Positions 46,813 to 59,739 of a DNA stretch of 64,000 bases are shown one piece after another; the stretch's first letter is position 1; every line of letters begins with the position of its first letter. The position numbers were made by a program, and so were the translations under genes. The notes beneath the pieces were generated by a model. It ran no database searches and had not been told where the DNA came from. It was given only the letters and a program-made list of their open reading frames with translations. The DNA comes from Dysidea avara (Eukaryota > Porifera > Demospongiae > Dictyoceratida > Dysideidae): NCBI RefSeq assembly GCF_963678975.1, contig NC_089277.1, forward strand, positions 25,308,672-25,372,671, written 5' to 3'.

Positions 46813-46978
46813 GTAAGCACACATGCACATTAACTGTTATGGTAAAGTGCACATGTAAGTAGCTGGTATATGTAGCAAACCAAAAACATTGCTTGAAGCA
46901 TAGTCATGCATAATAATTATTGCCTGTGGTAAAGCCTGAGCATATTATGCTTTTGATTGATGCTCCAAAATTGTTCTG

Positions 46979-47677
46979 CAGGACCATAGCCAGACTTTTA
47001 TCTGGGTAGATTCTTTTAGAAGAAAAGGTGAAAATAGATACTAAAAGGTTGAATTTGGTGGCATTTTAGTCAATAAAAATAACACAATTTTTAGGTAGCG
47101 AACTCAAGCTCAACATCTGGCAAAGTATCTCTACTGTAGTTAGGACGTCTGTGTAATGTATTGGAATGTCACAGTGAATATGGATGAGCGCTCTCTCAGC
47201 AGGGGCAGTGGAGTAGGCCAAAGAGTGTTTTAATTAAGACATTGAAATTTACACATTGCATGGAGTTGAAGCATGGATCATGAGGGTCTGAGAGGCTTGC
47301 CCCCTAAAATTTGATGAAAGCTCAGTCTAGTTTAGATGATCTCACTATGATTTGTAAATAAATTAAGTTGTTACATATAGCTTTTAAAGAACATGTAAAT
47401 GTAACTGTTCTATTAGAGTGATTATTCTATTAGAGTGGTTGACTGCTCTATTAGAGTATATCAATCTTGAATTACAAGTACTGAATAAGGTACTTGGAGC
47501 ACTTAATTTAGCTACTTATTAGTGGTAACTGTAGCTAATGTACTTTTGCTACTGAAAATTTGAACTTGTATCCTAAAAATTATGTACTTATTTGCTGGAC
47601 CTTTTTGCTAAAATTGTGGACCTTTTCCAACAGGGCGGTTCTTCAGAACCCTCTGAACCCCCCTGGCTACAGACCTG
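46979..47677 (+). mobile_element. CAGGNCCRTAGCCAG element, 5-bp TSD, in intron of gene 3
   Basis: The ends caggaccatagccag and ctggctacagacctg are inverted repeats. The flanks ttctg (46974-46978) and ttttg (47678-47682) form a 5-bp duplication with one change. The interior matches 53456-54331 directly and 23159-23962 in inverse, including the triple 'CTRTTAGAGTG' block at 47405-47462. Confidence 0.8.
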
Positions 47678-47936
47678 TTTTGTATTATGTTCCAACTGCA
47701 GTTGTGCCCCATTATCTTATATATAGCTATCTGTATCTTAACTGCTCTATAGTAATGTATCTATGTACGGATATTTTATTAGGACATTAATTCTCAACGT
47801 GTGATGACTGTTCTATTACAGTGTCTCAATCTTAAGCCTGCAGCGATTATGCCAGCATAATTTAAGGCATAATAGGTAACCAAAGCATTGAGCATAATAC
47901 CAGCATAATAGATACAATTTGTGCATTGGTTATCAG

Positions 47937-48460
47937 CAGTGTTGGGACAGTTACTTTTTAAAAGTTACTAGTTACATATTACATATTACTTGTAACTGAA
48001 CTATTTAGTTACAGTTACATATTACCCGTAAAATAAAGTAACTATAATAATATTACATATTATATTACTTTGTGTCTACAACCTTAAGCTGTCACGTGTG
48101 AAACTACAACCTTATCATGTGACATGTGTTCGTTGTTGGGCAATGCGCAAATTTTGATTATAAGTAAGAAGCTGGTGAACAAGCTTCATTCAGTAGGCTT
48201 CATTACTTCGTTGTGGCTAGGCATTACTCAGTGGATTACTGACGAGATTAGTAACTTCGTTACTTGTAGTAATAATATTACATAATATTAGACTCGTTAC
48301 AGTAACTATATTACTTAGGTAATGCGTTACATTTGTAAGTAAAGTAACTTGAGTTATATTACCTGTTTTTATAGCGTATTTCGTTATATTACTTAGTTAC
48401 CACAAAAGTAATACTATTACATAATGTGTTACATAAGTAAATGCATTACTCCCAACACTG
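47937..48460. mobile_element. CAGTGTTGGGA element, 8-bp TSD, in intron of gene 3
   Basis: The ends cagtgttgggacagttac and gcattactcccaacactg are inverted repeats. The flanks gttatcag at 47929-47936 and 48461-48468 are an exact 8-bp duplication (hAT-like). The 524-bp interior is made almost wholly of 'GTTACTTNNNTTAC'-type words. Elements with CAGTGTTGGGAGTAAC ends are known from many animals. It is nested in gcataat-rich DNA related to the TAGGCACC family (47830-48780). Confidence 0.88.
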
Positions 48461-48468
48461 GTTATCAG

Positions 48469-49739
48469 AGGAGCAGAAACTCTACCTATTTTGCATGATG
48501 CAGAATGAGATAGTTTGCAAACACGGTAAGAATCAGTAATCAGATTTAATTTATAGCTACATTGTGAAGGAAAGATTAGTTAAAGATTGATATACTCTAA
48601 TAGAACAGTCACAGCATTGTGAATGCATAATAGAGCAGTTAAGACACAATTTTTATGATCATATTTGGAGCACAACTGGGAATAATTGGTCCAGGAGTGT
48701 AATATGGGAAATTTTGGAGCATTGCTCAAAAGCATTATGATAGGCAATTTCAAAAGCATAGGCTTAAGCCTACTCAATCCACACATCCCTTCATACTATT
48801 AGGTATAGGCTAGCTAGGAATAATATAGGCAGGATAATGATATAGGCTAGCAAAACCATCAAGCATCATGCCAGCACAATAGGACATTTTCAAGATTTCT
48901 ATTAAAATGTACACACCAAAATTACTATAAAACATGAACTCACTATGTATACATTATCACTACAAAAATTACTAATAAAACAGTGTAATTGTATTCTGTG
49001 CACTGAACAGCGTAGTATTGATTCTAACTTAGTTGAAATTTTGTTATCCAATCATTAAACGGATATCTTCTATTACACGAAGTTACACATGCACTAACAA
49101 CCCTCAGCAGTAGTGCAGCTGAATCAGCTATCCTCAGCCATTGTATGACAGCCAATCATTGGCTTCTTGATACTGATCAAATTATCGGTATAATTCTACT
49201 GGTCTCTGTAAACCTCTGATAGTGACCTCTCTTACTGTAGATTCACTGTAGCTAGTTATGTATAATTGTGATCGGATCTGCAAACCTCACATGTACAGTA
49301 AGTGCATTCGAATTCCATTTTATTCCTTTTTTTTTACTTAGACAGCCAAAGAAATGGTCAATCAAAGTTTCAACTCTAGAAGTCAAGAACTTTTGAAGTT
49401 ACAGTGCTTGCTTGCTACAGCAATATAATAATCGATTTGTAGCTACAGTGACAATACGGAAAATAAACTACAGGCACTCAACTAAACAGTCATAATTTAC
49501 GAATGCAGTCCTCTACCGAGATGCATCTTACATCATTGGGTTCTCCATGAACTAAGTTTTGTCTTCCAGATCCTTCCTATGAAAAAGGCGAAGGGGAAAA
49601 CATGAGAAAAAAGCAATAGCGAGCCGTGAGGCAGACTAACACTTATATCTTCTATCTCCTTGGGAGTACCCACATGAAACAAAGATTTTCAAACTCTTCT
49701 TGCTTTGGGGCCAGATCATAATGCTACCAAAGTTTTTGT
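48469..49739. other. Intron of gene 3, repeat remnants
   Basis: 48588-48612 carries the 'GATATACTCTAATAGAACAGTCA' word (one base off the usual form), and 48690-48880 is TAGGCACC-family-like debris. Nothing further recognised. Confidence 0.45.
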
Positions 49740-51606
49740 CATTATCACAAGTTCATCACAAAACTAATTGTCCTAAAGTGTTTCAGTCAGTGATGGTCTT
49801 TCTGGTGCTGACCATGCAGCTGTCCAGTTTTCATTCTCTGTGGATGTTGTCAAATTGTATACTGTACCTGTGATCATTCCTTGTGTACTGTAACTATAAA
49901 CGGGCTGATTTCACTTATTTTGAGTCTGTTCTCCATCATGTGCCTCGGGATACAATTGATTGTGACAATGATGATATTGTAACATCTTGGACAATGTAGA
50001 AGGATTTGTTCTTCTCCTTACTATTCCCAAGTCCAAGTGGAAACAGAGAAAAACTAAGCATTGGTTTTTCTCTGACACTATTTCCCTAATTCATCAGAAA
50101 TGGAAAGTATATATACCATGCTATGAAGTGTTATGGTTCTTCTTCAATTGTTACAAAGTATAAACATGTTAGCAATCTTGTTTGCTCTAGAAATAGATTT
50201 GACACTAAGCAAATGGTAGCATCCTTCTCTAGTTCTCAGCTATCCAACCGTAAGCAACTCTGGAGGTGGTTTAATTACGTTAAAGGGTATCATTGTCCTT
50301 TAGTTCCTCTTCAAAAAGGTAGTTTAATTACCAGTGTCCAGTGTCCAGTGATGGTACTAAAGCCAGTGCTTTTAATCAGTACTTTCAATCAGTGTTTACT
50401 AAATTAATGAGAGTATGTCAGGTTTGACTAACTACAATCTTTTCTTTTATCCAGTCATCAGTTATTCATTCTATCAGTTTTACTCTTTCACTCACAAGAA
50501 CATTTAGCTGCTCTGTTCATTGGGTATGTGGTAGCACGCAGGTGGGATTCATCTGTTTCTGCTTGTAGGCACCAGCCTATTATGCTGACATAATTTTTAG
50601 CATAATAGGCGCTTTGAAGCATCAAGCATAATGCTAGCATAATGGGTAGATTTTGCCATATAGTAAACTGTTACAAGTGAAAAATGAACCGAAAAATGAA
50701 CCGAAAAATGCACATCATGGAATAGATCAACATAGCTATTCTATCTTTAAAGTATTGTGTAGCCATACCACTACTTTCCTACATACTAAAAAGGAGAGTA
50801 TATTATGGCTGTAGCTTAATGGGCAATTCTAACAAAGCAGTCAGGTACATAAACATTTGACTTTAGAGCTATTGATCTGCCAAATAAATTATTTTCCAAT
50901 GGTTAATTTTAAACAATTGCTTTCAGGTCATCCATATACTGCACAAAAGTATAAAATTATTAGTTAAACATGGAGGTTGAGGCAAAATGTATGAGCATAA
51001 TTTTGAGCATAATAGGTTAAATTTTTGAGCGCTGCAGCATAGCATAATACTGTAGGTGAAATTAAAAGCATAATAGGCTGGTGCCTATCTGCTTGGATCA
51101 AATCACCTGATCAATGTTTAGTGGAGTTGGGATCTTTAAAGTCATGCCGTGACTACCTTTCTGTAAGCCTTCTTTATGACATTATTTATAATAAAATTGC
51201 TTTAAATTTAGCGACTTTTGCTCCTTTGCATTTTCATGTACCAGATGCCATTCATTTTGTGTTGTTCAACTGCAGACCACCATCAGTTCATCCTATTTCT
51301 CTTTTGTGGTAACACACCGTTTATCAGGAACAAGATCCCATTTAACATTCTATCCTTGCCCAATTGTGATACTTTTCATCGTACTGTTTAGAGTTTTTTT
51401 GGCGCCATGTATTTTGTGTGTACATTATTTGTGTTGCTTTTTTCTTTATGATTTCTATTATTATAATATTATTTGTGTGCTTTTGTCTTTTGTATATAGT
51501 TAGCTACAGTGGTGTATGTATATATGTAAGGTATTTGGGAAACACCCTTGTGAAAGCCTAGCCTTTTGGTACCACCCGTTCCTCTTTGGATAAAATAAAT
51601 AAATGA
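49740..51606 (+). pseudogene. 5'-truncated LINE relic with nested element
   Basis: Pieces in broken frames read SDGLSGADHAAVQFS (end of an AP-endonuclease domain), then YKRADFTYFESVL and, at 50123-50290, KCYGSSSIVTKYKHVSNLV (the linker between endonuclease and reverse transcriptase). The reverse transcriptase core is missing. After the nested element, 51121-51300 reads the closing 'LGSLKSCRDYLSVSLLYDIIYN' block. The 3' end is a (ataaa)n-like tail at 51588-51600, as in the relic at 9228. Inactive; located in the intron of gene 3. Confidence 0.7.
50566..51087. mobile_element. TAGGCACCAGCC element inside the LINE relic, 8-bp TSD
   Basis: The ends taggcaccagcctattatgc and gcataataggctggtgccta are perfect inverted repeats. 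The flanks tctgcttg at 50558-50565 and 51088-51095 are an exact 8-bp duplication. It is 522 bp, against 380 bp for the copy at 33276; the extra length is in the centre. Confidence 0.93.
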
Positions 51607-51859
51607 AGCAAGCGTTCAAAAAATTTACAGATTTTTTTCAATTCCACTCATTGCATTTATTCCATTCTACTGTAAAAAAAATGCTTGTGCTATTTGCTAT
51701 TTAAACATGTGGGATTCTTGTGCCCCAAAAAATGAGCCAGATTCAGTCACAATTTATGTGGTTAAACCTTCCTATAGAATTGTCTCTACATGTAGCTACT
51801 CCTGTATGGTAGATTTTATCAGCTCATACTAGTTAATGATTTTTTTCTTTGGTGTGCAG

Positions 51860-52209
51860 ATAAATTGTCTCATAAATGGAGCCAGGTTGTTACTGTGCAA
51901 TCAAACAAGTGGTTACTTCACATACAGGAATGTCTTCAACAACACCATACTCCCACAGTGGTAGTCAAATATGAAAATCTAAAAGCTAATTTGATGACTG
52001 AATTAAGAAGAATATTTGATTTTCTGGGATATAATTACACAGAGAATGATTTACAGTGTACAGTTCAATCGACTTCCGAAACGTTCCACAGGAAACACAC
52101 CACAGATATCGATCCATATTCCCCTGAACAGAAAAAGTTTGTTGTTAGTGTAATCCAGAAGGCTAACAAATTGTTAAGTCAGTATAATATTACTTACCCA
52201 CTTCAATAA
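51860..52209 (+). CDS. Sulfotransferase gene 3, exon 2 (C-terminal)
   Basis: The acceptor is tgtgcag ending at 51859; the first two bases complete the split Asp codon (g|at). It encodes KLSHKWSQVV, SNKWLLHIQECL, VVVKYENLKAN, ELRRIFDFLGYNYTEND, QCTV, FHRKHTTDIDPYSP and an NIT glycosylation site, with a stop at 52207-52209. It is the same length as exon 2 of gene 2 and its closest relative. Confidence 0.9.
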
Positions 52210-52373
52210 TTTAATTTTGGAATGAATATCTGTAATTATTGGTGTTCATGTATATGCATGCAAAATCAGGGGTAGATTTAGGGGTTGCTTGGGATGTTGC
52301 AGAATTTTTTTTTCCCACAGCAAGGATGGTTACATAGTATAGGCTACTATTATGTTATTGTATGTATGATCAA

Positions 52374-53163
52374 GCCTGCAAAAACAGGGCATGTGAATTC
52401 ACAAGCTACACCCCATTACATATCAGGTTATATCCTGATACTGAGATACAATAACTACATTCATAATATCAGTCACTCCGGTTGCTCCAGTTTCTGGTCC
52501 TGTTCACTTTGAAATGGGCATGCGGGTGGGTGAATTTTGTCATCATTTATAATAACTAAAATACATGAATCACTAAAATTTATTTTGTATAGGTGTTACA
52601 GTTATTCAAATAATCAAAAGTGTCAGAGTAGTAGGTGCGACCAGTGAAGCCAGAGCCTCATTACTTTTTGATTAATGCCACCAGACCCCCTCAGACTAGC
52701 TGCCAAACAATAGGACTGCACCTTGCCACTTTGACTTTTACTCTGATGTCCTGATTAAAAACAAACAAAATGCTGAATTAAAAAAAAAAACTGAATAGCT
52801 TCTAAAAACAAACTTTACAAAGCCATACTAACTATCTACGGTTATCACTTACAGTTAGCAACAATAACACATACCAGTTCAGTAAAATAAGTAAATGATC
52901 AATGTTAGTGAATACTAATGGGCATTAAATAGAGTATGCACATGCATCACATAATGACCAATGTACAGATTTATGATAGCTTTGTGTAAGCGAGGGAGGT
53001 ATGTTCATTGAAGTGGCCTTATAAAGCAGACTAAATGTTTGATGAGTGTTGAAAATTGTATGGCTATAATGTAATAGCAAAAAAATGTTATGAAGTTTGA
53101 ATAAAGCAGGCAAATTTAAGTTATGTGCCCATACACATGTCCTGTTTTTGCAGACCCGGTCAC
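52374..53163. mobile_element. Probable TGTGACCGG-family MITE split by later insertion
   Basis: The left arm (aagcctgcaaaaacagggca, then gctacaccccattac) and right arm (catgtcctgtttttgcagac, then ccggtcacc) fit the two halves of 20242-20490, but they lie 600 bp too far apart and the outer left bases are changed. The intervening insertion was not delimited. Confidence 0.45.
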
Positions 53164-53455
53164 CTGCATAACAGAAAGAGCAGTGACAGTCTCAATCTAG
53201 TACCGGTATACCGTTACTTATAATTAGTTCAATGATTATGCTTACAAACAGTGTTACTCATACAGCTGTATCTCTTCTGACTAACCTAGCAGTGCACTTT
53301 TTCTAATTAATTTCAACAACTCTCTTACTGTCATGGAACTATTATCCACTCTCTCTTAATTAGTCATGGAACTATATCACTGACAACTCTCCCACACATA
53401 TAAGTAATTTTAAGCACTGATTTTATAGTAGCTACAAGGGGAGCTAGCACTGGTT

Positions 53456-54331
53456 CAGGGCCGTAGCCAGACTTTTGTCTGGGTAGGTTCTTTTAGAAGA
53501 AAAGTGGACCTTTTTATATACATGATGCAGATTATATTATGGTTTGCATACTGAAACTAGGGGGGTCAGGGGGCATGCCCCTCCTCCCCCCAAGAATTTT
53601 TTGAAGATACTAAAAGGTTCAATTTAGTGACATTTCAGTAACAATTTTTTAGGTAAGCTCAAGATCAGCTGTGTGGATAACATCTGGAAAGATACTGTAA
53701 TTATACTGTCTCAGTATACATGCATGTGTTGGAATGTCACAGTGAATAAGAAGAATAAGAATGGGAAAGATTGAGCAATCTGTCATGATTAAGAGGGACA
53801 GTGGAGCAGAAGAGTGTCTTAAAACAATGAAATTTACACATTGCATGGAGTTGAAGCATAGATGTCATTGATGGGCTCTACATGGAGTGGCTTTCCCACC
53901 AATTTTTACATAATTTAATGAAAGCTCAAGTTTAAACAATCTCAATATGTTTTTATTAAATGCTATCCCACTAGGAACCTGTGAGAAGGCTAGAGCCTGT
54001 GAATACAGGGAGTCAGAAACATTGTAAATAAATCAAGCAGCTTTGAAAAGAAAATGTAATTGTGACTGTTCTATTAGAGTGATTGTTCTATTAGAGTGAT
54101 TGACTGCTTTATTAGAGTATCTTGATCTTGAATTGAATTTAATACAAGTACTGAATGAGCTGCTCGGAGCACTCAATTTTGCTTCTTATTAGTGGTATTT
54201 AGTAAACTATAGCTAATGGACTTGTGCTACTGAAAATTTGGACTTGTATACTAAAATTGTGGACCTTTTTACTGAAATTGTAGACATTTTTTAGAGGGTG
54301 GTTCTTCAAAACTCCCCTGGCTACAGGCCTG
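53456..54331 (+). mobile_element. CAGGGCCGTAGCCAG element, 5-bp TSD
   Basis: The ends cagggccgtagccag and ctggctacaggcctg are inverted repeats. The flanks tggtt (53451-53455) and tagtt (54332-54336) form a 5-bp duplication with one change. The interior is the same as 46979-47677 and, inverted, 23159-23962; it carries three 'TTCTATTAGAGTG'-type words at 54063-54126. Confidence 0.83.
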
Positions 54332-55227
54332 TAGTTGCTAGCATACCTTCAGCATGCCAAATTACAGTTCACTTATTTAAATGTATTGTACAATGCTGTA
54401 ATGTCTAAATAAATCAATAAATAAATTGCATTAAATAAAGAGCAATCTAAGAAAATTGCATTTTTAGTTAATTCAGCTAGCTAATTCAGCTATCTAGTTA
54501 GTAAAAATAAAATGAAAATCCGCCCTCCCGCACTGGTATTTTGAGTACAGGAGGATGAGAGACTACTAATTAAGTTTATGTGGCCTATATAAATAAATAA
54601 ATAGTTGTAAATTGATAGCAAAATTGCACAGCATGCAATTTAATTGTTGCACAATTTGTCATCTACTAGCTTAAAGCTACACCTTTTAAGTTAGGAACTT
54701 CTAGACTCTTGTTAACTCTGGCAGCATACCACTGGAGTGTTCTGGGCTCAGCTGTGTGTCTTTTGGCAATGAAGCAAAAACCAAATAATGGTGATGAAGC
54801 TATTATTAAATCCTGTTCTATTCCCATAAAAGCTTTTGCACTATAGTTGTGCTGTCAAAGGGTCTGTCACTTTTCAAAGGGGTAGCTATATTGTGAGATA
54901 TTGAAGTCACAGTGATTTTTTGAAATCAGTAATTTCATGTAATTTCCATGATTTCACCATGGTTGACTCTCAGGAGCCTCATAATTAAACTGGACAGTTA
55001 ATGAGTTATATTGTCAAACAATATCACTATTTGGAAATGGAGAAATTAAGCATAGGATATCAAAATAGGCAGGTTTGCATAGCAGTGTATCATCTAGTGA
55101 GAAGACTCTAAGCTATATTAAGGAATTTAAGTTATTAGTCATCACGCCAATTTCATGTTATCCATCAGCATAGCGAATATTGTCAGACTAGAGATTAAGC
55201 CATGCAGATGTGTGAATTAAATGGTCA

Positions 55228-55470
55228 TCAGGAGTGAGATTTCGATGGATTACAGACTATGCCTTAACTTAACCTGCCACATCAGTGTGACAGCATGCAA
55301 GTTACAGATATTGAAAAAAGGTTGTATATAGTTGTATCGGGGCCTCATGATCAGTTAGCAGAGGTGAGATTCTGATGGCTTGTAGACTATACTTTAACTT
55401 AACCTGTCACATTAGTGTGACAAAACTTCAAGCATGCAAGTATACATACGTTATAGGCATTGAACAAAGG
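55228..55470 (+). repeat. Two-copy tandem duplication, about 120 bp
   Basis: gagtgagatttcgatggatt ... acttaacctgccacatcagt ... ttgaaaaaaggttg recurs as gaggtgagattctgatggct ... acttaacctgtcacattagt ... ttgaacaaaggttg. Confidence 0.8.
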
Positions 55471-57463
55471 TTGCAATGCATAAGAAAGGACAAAGGCATG
55501 CCAGCACTGGTAAAGTGGCTAATGTTGATGTATATAATAAACCATGTTACAATCAGTTACTACATGCCAGCCATGTTGGATCACATGACTTTATTTTGTA
55601 ACTATTTTAATTTAAGCCAACATCCTAATAGAACACCCACCGAAACACCTCCTTAGGAAGCTCCCAACCACAAAAGAAGTCTTAGAAGTTACTTTGGAAG
55701 AGGTATAGATCCACTTGTAAATATGAAGTCAAAAGTATTCTTATCTTAAATCTTGAAATATGCCACTTTGTTCATCTTATTGTTTTCCACAAGCCTACAA
55801 AAAATCTGGGCACTCTTTGAATATAAAAAAAAACTACATAGCCTTCCTTTCTATGTCTTTCTTCGTACGTCCATGACCTAATTTAAATGCATATTACAAC
55901 GAATCAAATTTGCTTCTAGCAGACTCACTTTGCCATTGAGTAAAACCTTATTCACTGCACAAGGAACCCCTATTATGTTAATAATATGTGTTAGTAAGTA
56001 TGTTCATTTATAAACCCTGTATCATCACCTATATTTTAACAGCAGTATATTGAGTTCATACCAGAGCAACAATGTTGTTGCAAACTTATTGTGACAGAGG
56101 TGCACATGTGTGCACATGTACCAGAAGCCTTACCCAAATGAACATTGCTGACCACAGCACGCTATATACTTGTTTTTTTAAAAACAATCTTTATTCTCCA
56201 TAAGACCCATATTTGAATTTTTAAAATACACTAGTAAAACAATACTAGGTATATACAGACATGGTAATAACTAGCTGAATGTTCTCCTGCAGCAAATTGT
56301 ACATTTATACAGGGGTAATCTGTACTATTGTTACCATGTATATGATGAGTACTTTGCACCCACGAGTAGCACCGTGTCCTACTTTTTCAGATACTGTATA
56401 TACAGTATACTTATCTGCAATGCAGTTAAAAAACTTTATCTGCTGAATATAAAAGTTAAGTGCATGGACCTATGTTAGTTGAAGTCAGTTACAGCTAATT
56501 AGTCAAATACCTTACAGTGCATGGACCAAGTGCATTATTATGTTGGACCTATGTTAGAGTGCCTATGTTAGAGTACCTATCTTGTCAAAGACATTAGTGC
56601 TTTAGAGATGGTTCAAAGAAAATCAGCATGATGCATTACAGATTGGTAAAGTGGAATAAGTGTTGTATCTAAATCATCTTCAGTGTTAACCATTTTCATA
56701 GTAAAGGCACGAATGCTGTGCCATGCATGGTTCCTGTATTTGTTATCTTTAAACTTATGTACAGTTGTCAATGTTCACATTTTCCATCACATCTGATAGT
56801 ACTACAGCAGCTTATCCATTGAGCATAGTTCCAAATTGTAATGTTAAATGAATTGATCATGTATTTGAAGTACAGGCCTTGGAGTAGATACATGATACCT
56901 TCAATGGTGATGTTGGAAGTGTTCACAAATTTTACTCCTCCAGTGTAGTTACGGTAACCATGTGTACAGAGGGATCATTGTATCCCACAATTGTAACATT
57001 TTCCACACCTTTTATCGATACAAGTGAAGATAGCCACACATTAACTTTGTTGCTATGTTGATGACGACATTATCATTGAGATTGACCTGAGCATGTGATC
57101 ATGAGTTTCCAGTGGTACACCAGGTAAGCACGCATCTCCTCAGTGAGCCTGAAGCAGATGTAATGCAGTCTTCATCATCAACCTTCTGTTTGCCGGCGTT
57201 GCATAAAGAGTAGAACTACAGTAACATTACAACTGCAAAACTTCTGTATAGCAGCAAATGCAACATCGCAGCAGTGATGCACGCCAATAACAATGCCACC
57301 TCTATGTCACTCTATAGCTAGCTGCTTTTAAAGGAAGCTGATACTACACTTAGTTAACAAACCTGACAGGTAGTAAATTAATAGCCCATTATTAAAGTTT
57401 GCAGCTCTTTTTAGCTTCATGTATAGCTTTACAGTGGTGCCTAGGCTCTAAAGTATTTTGATA

Positions 57464-57790
57464 TCACTGTCGATTAGCTGCTAATGAATCCTTATACTTA
57501 GGTGTAGCAATTAGTGATATGGTTTTTTCAGAGGCTTTCTTGAACCACTCTATTAATTGATCTTTAGTGCTGGGACCACTAATGAAGTTAATATGCAGTA
57601 ATCTAAATTTTTTGATATGGCTTCCAGAAATGACACGTAGAACTTCATGTCCAAGGTGTTTAGTATAAGTGTCCAGGAATGAAATTAGCATATTGTGGAA
57701 CCATTGGATGTTGTGGAAGCCCAAAACAATTATATTGAAGCCATTCAGAAAATGAGCAAGAAAACGATGATAACTGACAATTATAAGCAT
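57464..57790 (-). other. Unrecognised open frame, 108 codons
   Basis: The minus-strand frame starts with hydrophobic residues and ends in a charged STKDQLIEWFKKASEKT segment. I do not recognise it. It is longer than most chance frames nearby but has no visible splice partner, promoter or paralog in the window. It may be chance, a transposon remnant or an exon. Confidence 0.2.
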
Positions 57791-59044
57791 CCACTACTCA
57801 CAGTACCAAGCAGATTGTATAATGTTCCAAGATATAGAGCTGTAAAGTAAGGTTTTATGAAATAATGCTTTCCATGGTTGAGTTTCTACTTGTAGAAGTG
57901 ATTAATGAAGCTTAGAAATAGATGATTGTTTGTCAATGACATGAAATACGAAGGCTAGCCTACGTACAATCACCTAGACGGACTGACAAGCAAACACCAA
58001 GTTTAGCAAGCCAGTAAACACTATTCAGATGAGCCTGATGCTTGTTCTTGTGTTTTTCTGTAAATATAGAAACAAGTATCCATCTAGCTGTTTGCATGCT
58101 TACAATTTCAATTTCAGCAGCTTGTGACTGTAGCCAACCATATTTGCATGTAAAGCCCTGAAGGTTCTGGATTGCTCTCCTCTGCACTTTTAAATGTGTT
58201 TTGATCCAGAGAAGAGCGATTTAAGAAGATTAATAGATCTGCTTAACATTACTGGCTCTGTATGCACAGCATGACTATATATAAGTCACAGGATTGTAGT
58301 TACAATGGTATTTGTTCAGAATTATCATACAGCTGTCATAGTTAGATCAGAGGTGTACTTATTCTTAAAGTATGTCAGAGATATAACTGCGTATGCAAAA
58401 AGTAAACCGACTGTGCACATTTTAAGTGGGATAAAATTTAAATGAGATAAAATTTTAAATGCACCAGTATACTACAAGCCAAATATAAGTATTACCATGC
58501 ACATGCATGATCTTAGGACCTTGTATCATGTACTTACCAAAGCATATGTAGAGTCTAGTCCTGCAGCATATGATGTGGATGTATATTTACAAGTCTGGTA
58601 AACTCTAAAATTGCACCAAAAGGATTTTCTTACAACATAAATCATTTTTGAGAATCTTGAATGCACACAATGATAAGTCTTCGTATAACATGGAGGAGGG
58701 AATTATTATGGTAACTTGCCAGATGGCATATAGTTAGTGGCTAACAGCAAATTAATGTACAAACAGCATAGCTAGAATATAAGGATGGGCTCCTTCACCC
58801 CATTGTGATTTTCTACTGTTGGGGAATTTGAATAGGTGCTGCAGCCACAACTACGTGGTTGGAATCTCTGCTTTCTGCACAAAGAGACCAGAGTTACGGT
58901 AGTGTTGGATGCTCCACCAGCTTTTACTCAGTCTCAGGTCATGATGTGCTGTGACCTGCTTGGTCTCAGTTGTCATGGTAACCTAGTGACCCATATTGGT
59001 GCACTTGATCTTGCAATATCTGAGAGTCAAGTATTTCCATCACT

Positions 59045-59634
59045 TTAGGTCACCAATAATTGTAGATTCCTTGTTTCCTGTCACCCGCCCACATGGTAAT
59101 TATAGAGCCGCATGCAAATTATTATTGCATTTGATAGTCATGTGAACTAATTATTTTTGTTTGTAAGTGCTAGTGTGAGCACATGGTGTATTATTGGAAC
59201 GGTAGTGAGTTTCTGATGTTGTTTAGTGCCAAAAAGCATGGATAACTACATAGTTTGTACCCATTCCAACCTTGGGCCAGATTACAAGCAGCAAATCTCT
59301 TCAAGTAGCCATTGGTGAACAAGATACATTAATGAACAGGAGCTCCACTCATCTGACAATCTGTTATTAAGGAGTGTGGAACATATGAATATATTTACCT
59401 TAACACTCAGTCATTCTGTGCCTCCCTCTATCATGAAATACTGCATTCACGTGATCTGTAATCAAATAATTAAAATATGGTGCGGCTACCTAAAATTTGA
59501 TGCAGGCTGTGATAGGAAATATTGAAGGAATAAATCTATTATAATAATGATGGCCTAATAAATAATAGCCACCCGCCCGCATGGTATTTTTTTCCTGACT
59601 AGGATGGGAAACAAGTAATTTACAATTGTTGGCC
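59045..59634. mobile_element. Probable element related to the TTA-flanked MITE
   Basis: The left end ttgtagattccttgtttcct with cacccgcccacatggta and the right end ccacccgcccgcatggta ... gggaaacaagtaatttacaa are inverted partners, resembling in layout the element at 41899-42268 (tail 'CCGCCCACATG' and 'GGGAAACA'). The exact ends and target duplication were not resolved. Confidence 0.5.
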
Positions 59635-59739
59635 TTATGATTAGTTTTCAGTTGTCAAGTGCTCTACGAGTGTAGTGGCACCCTCGTAAAATCAGCTAAG
59701 CAAATATTAGCCAGACCACTTTTATGTGTGTATGTGCGT

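Larger units (their letters stand above)
54337..59044. other. Long intergenic stretch between genes 3 and 4
   Basis: The only structures seen are a tandem duplication (55228-55470) and an open minus frame at 57464-57790. No recognisable host gene; exons too short or diverged to recognise cannot be excluded. Confidence 0.45.
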
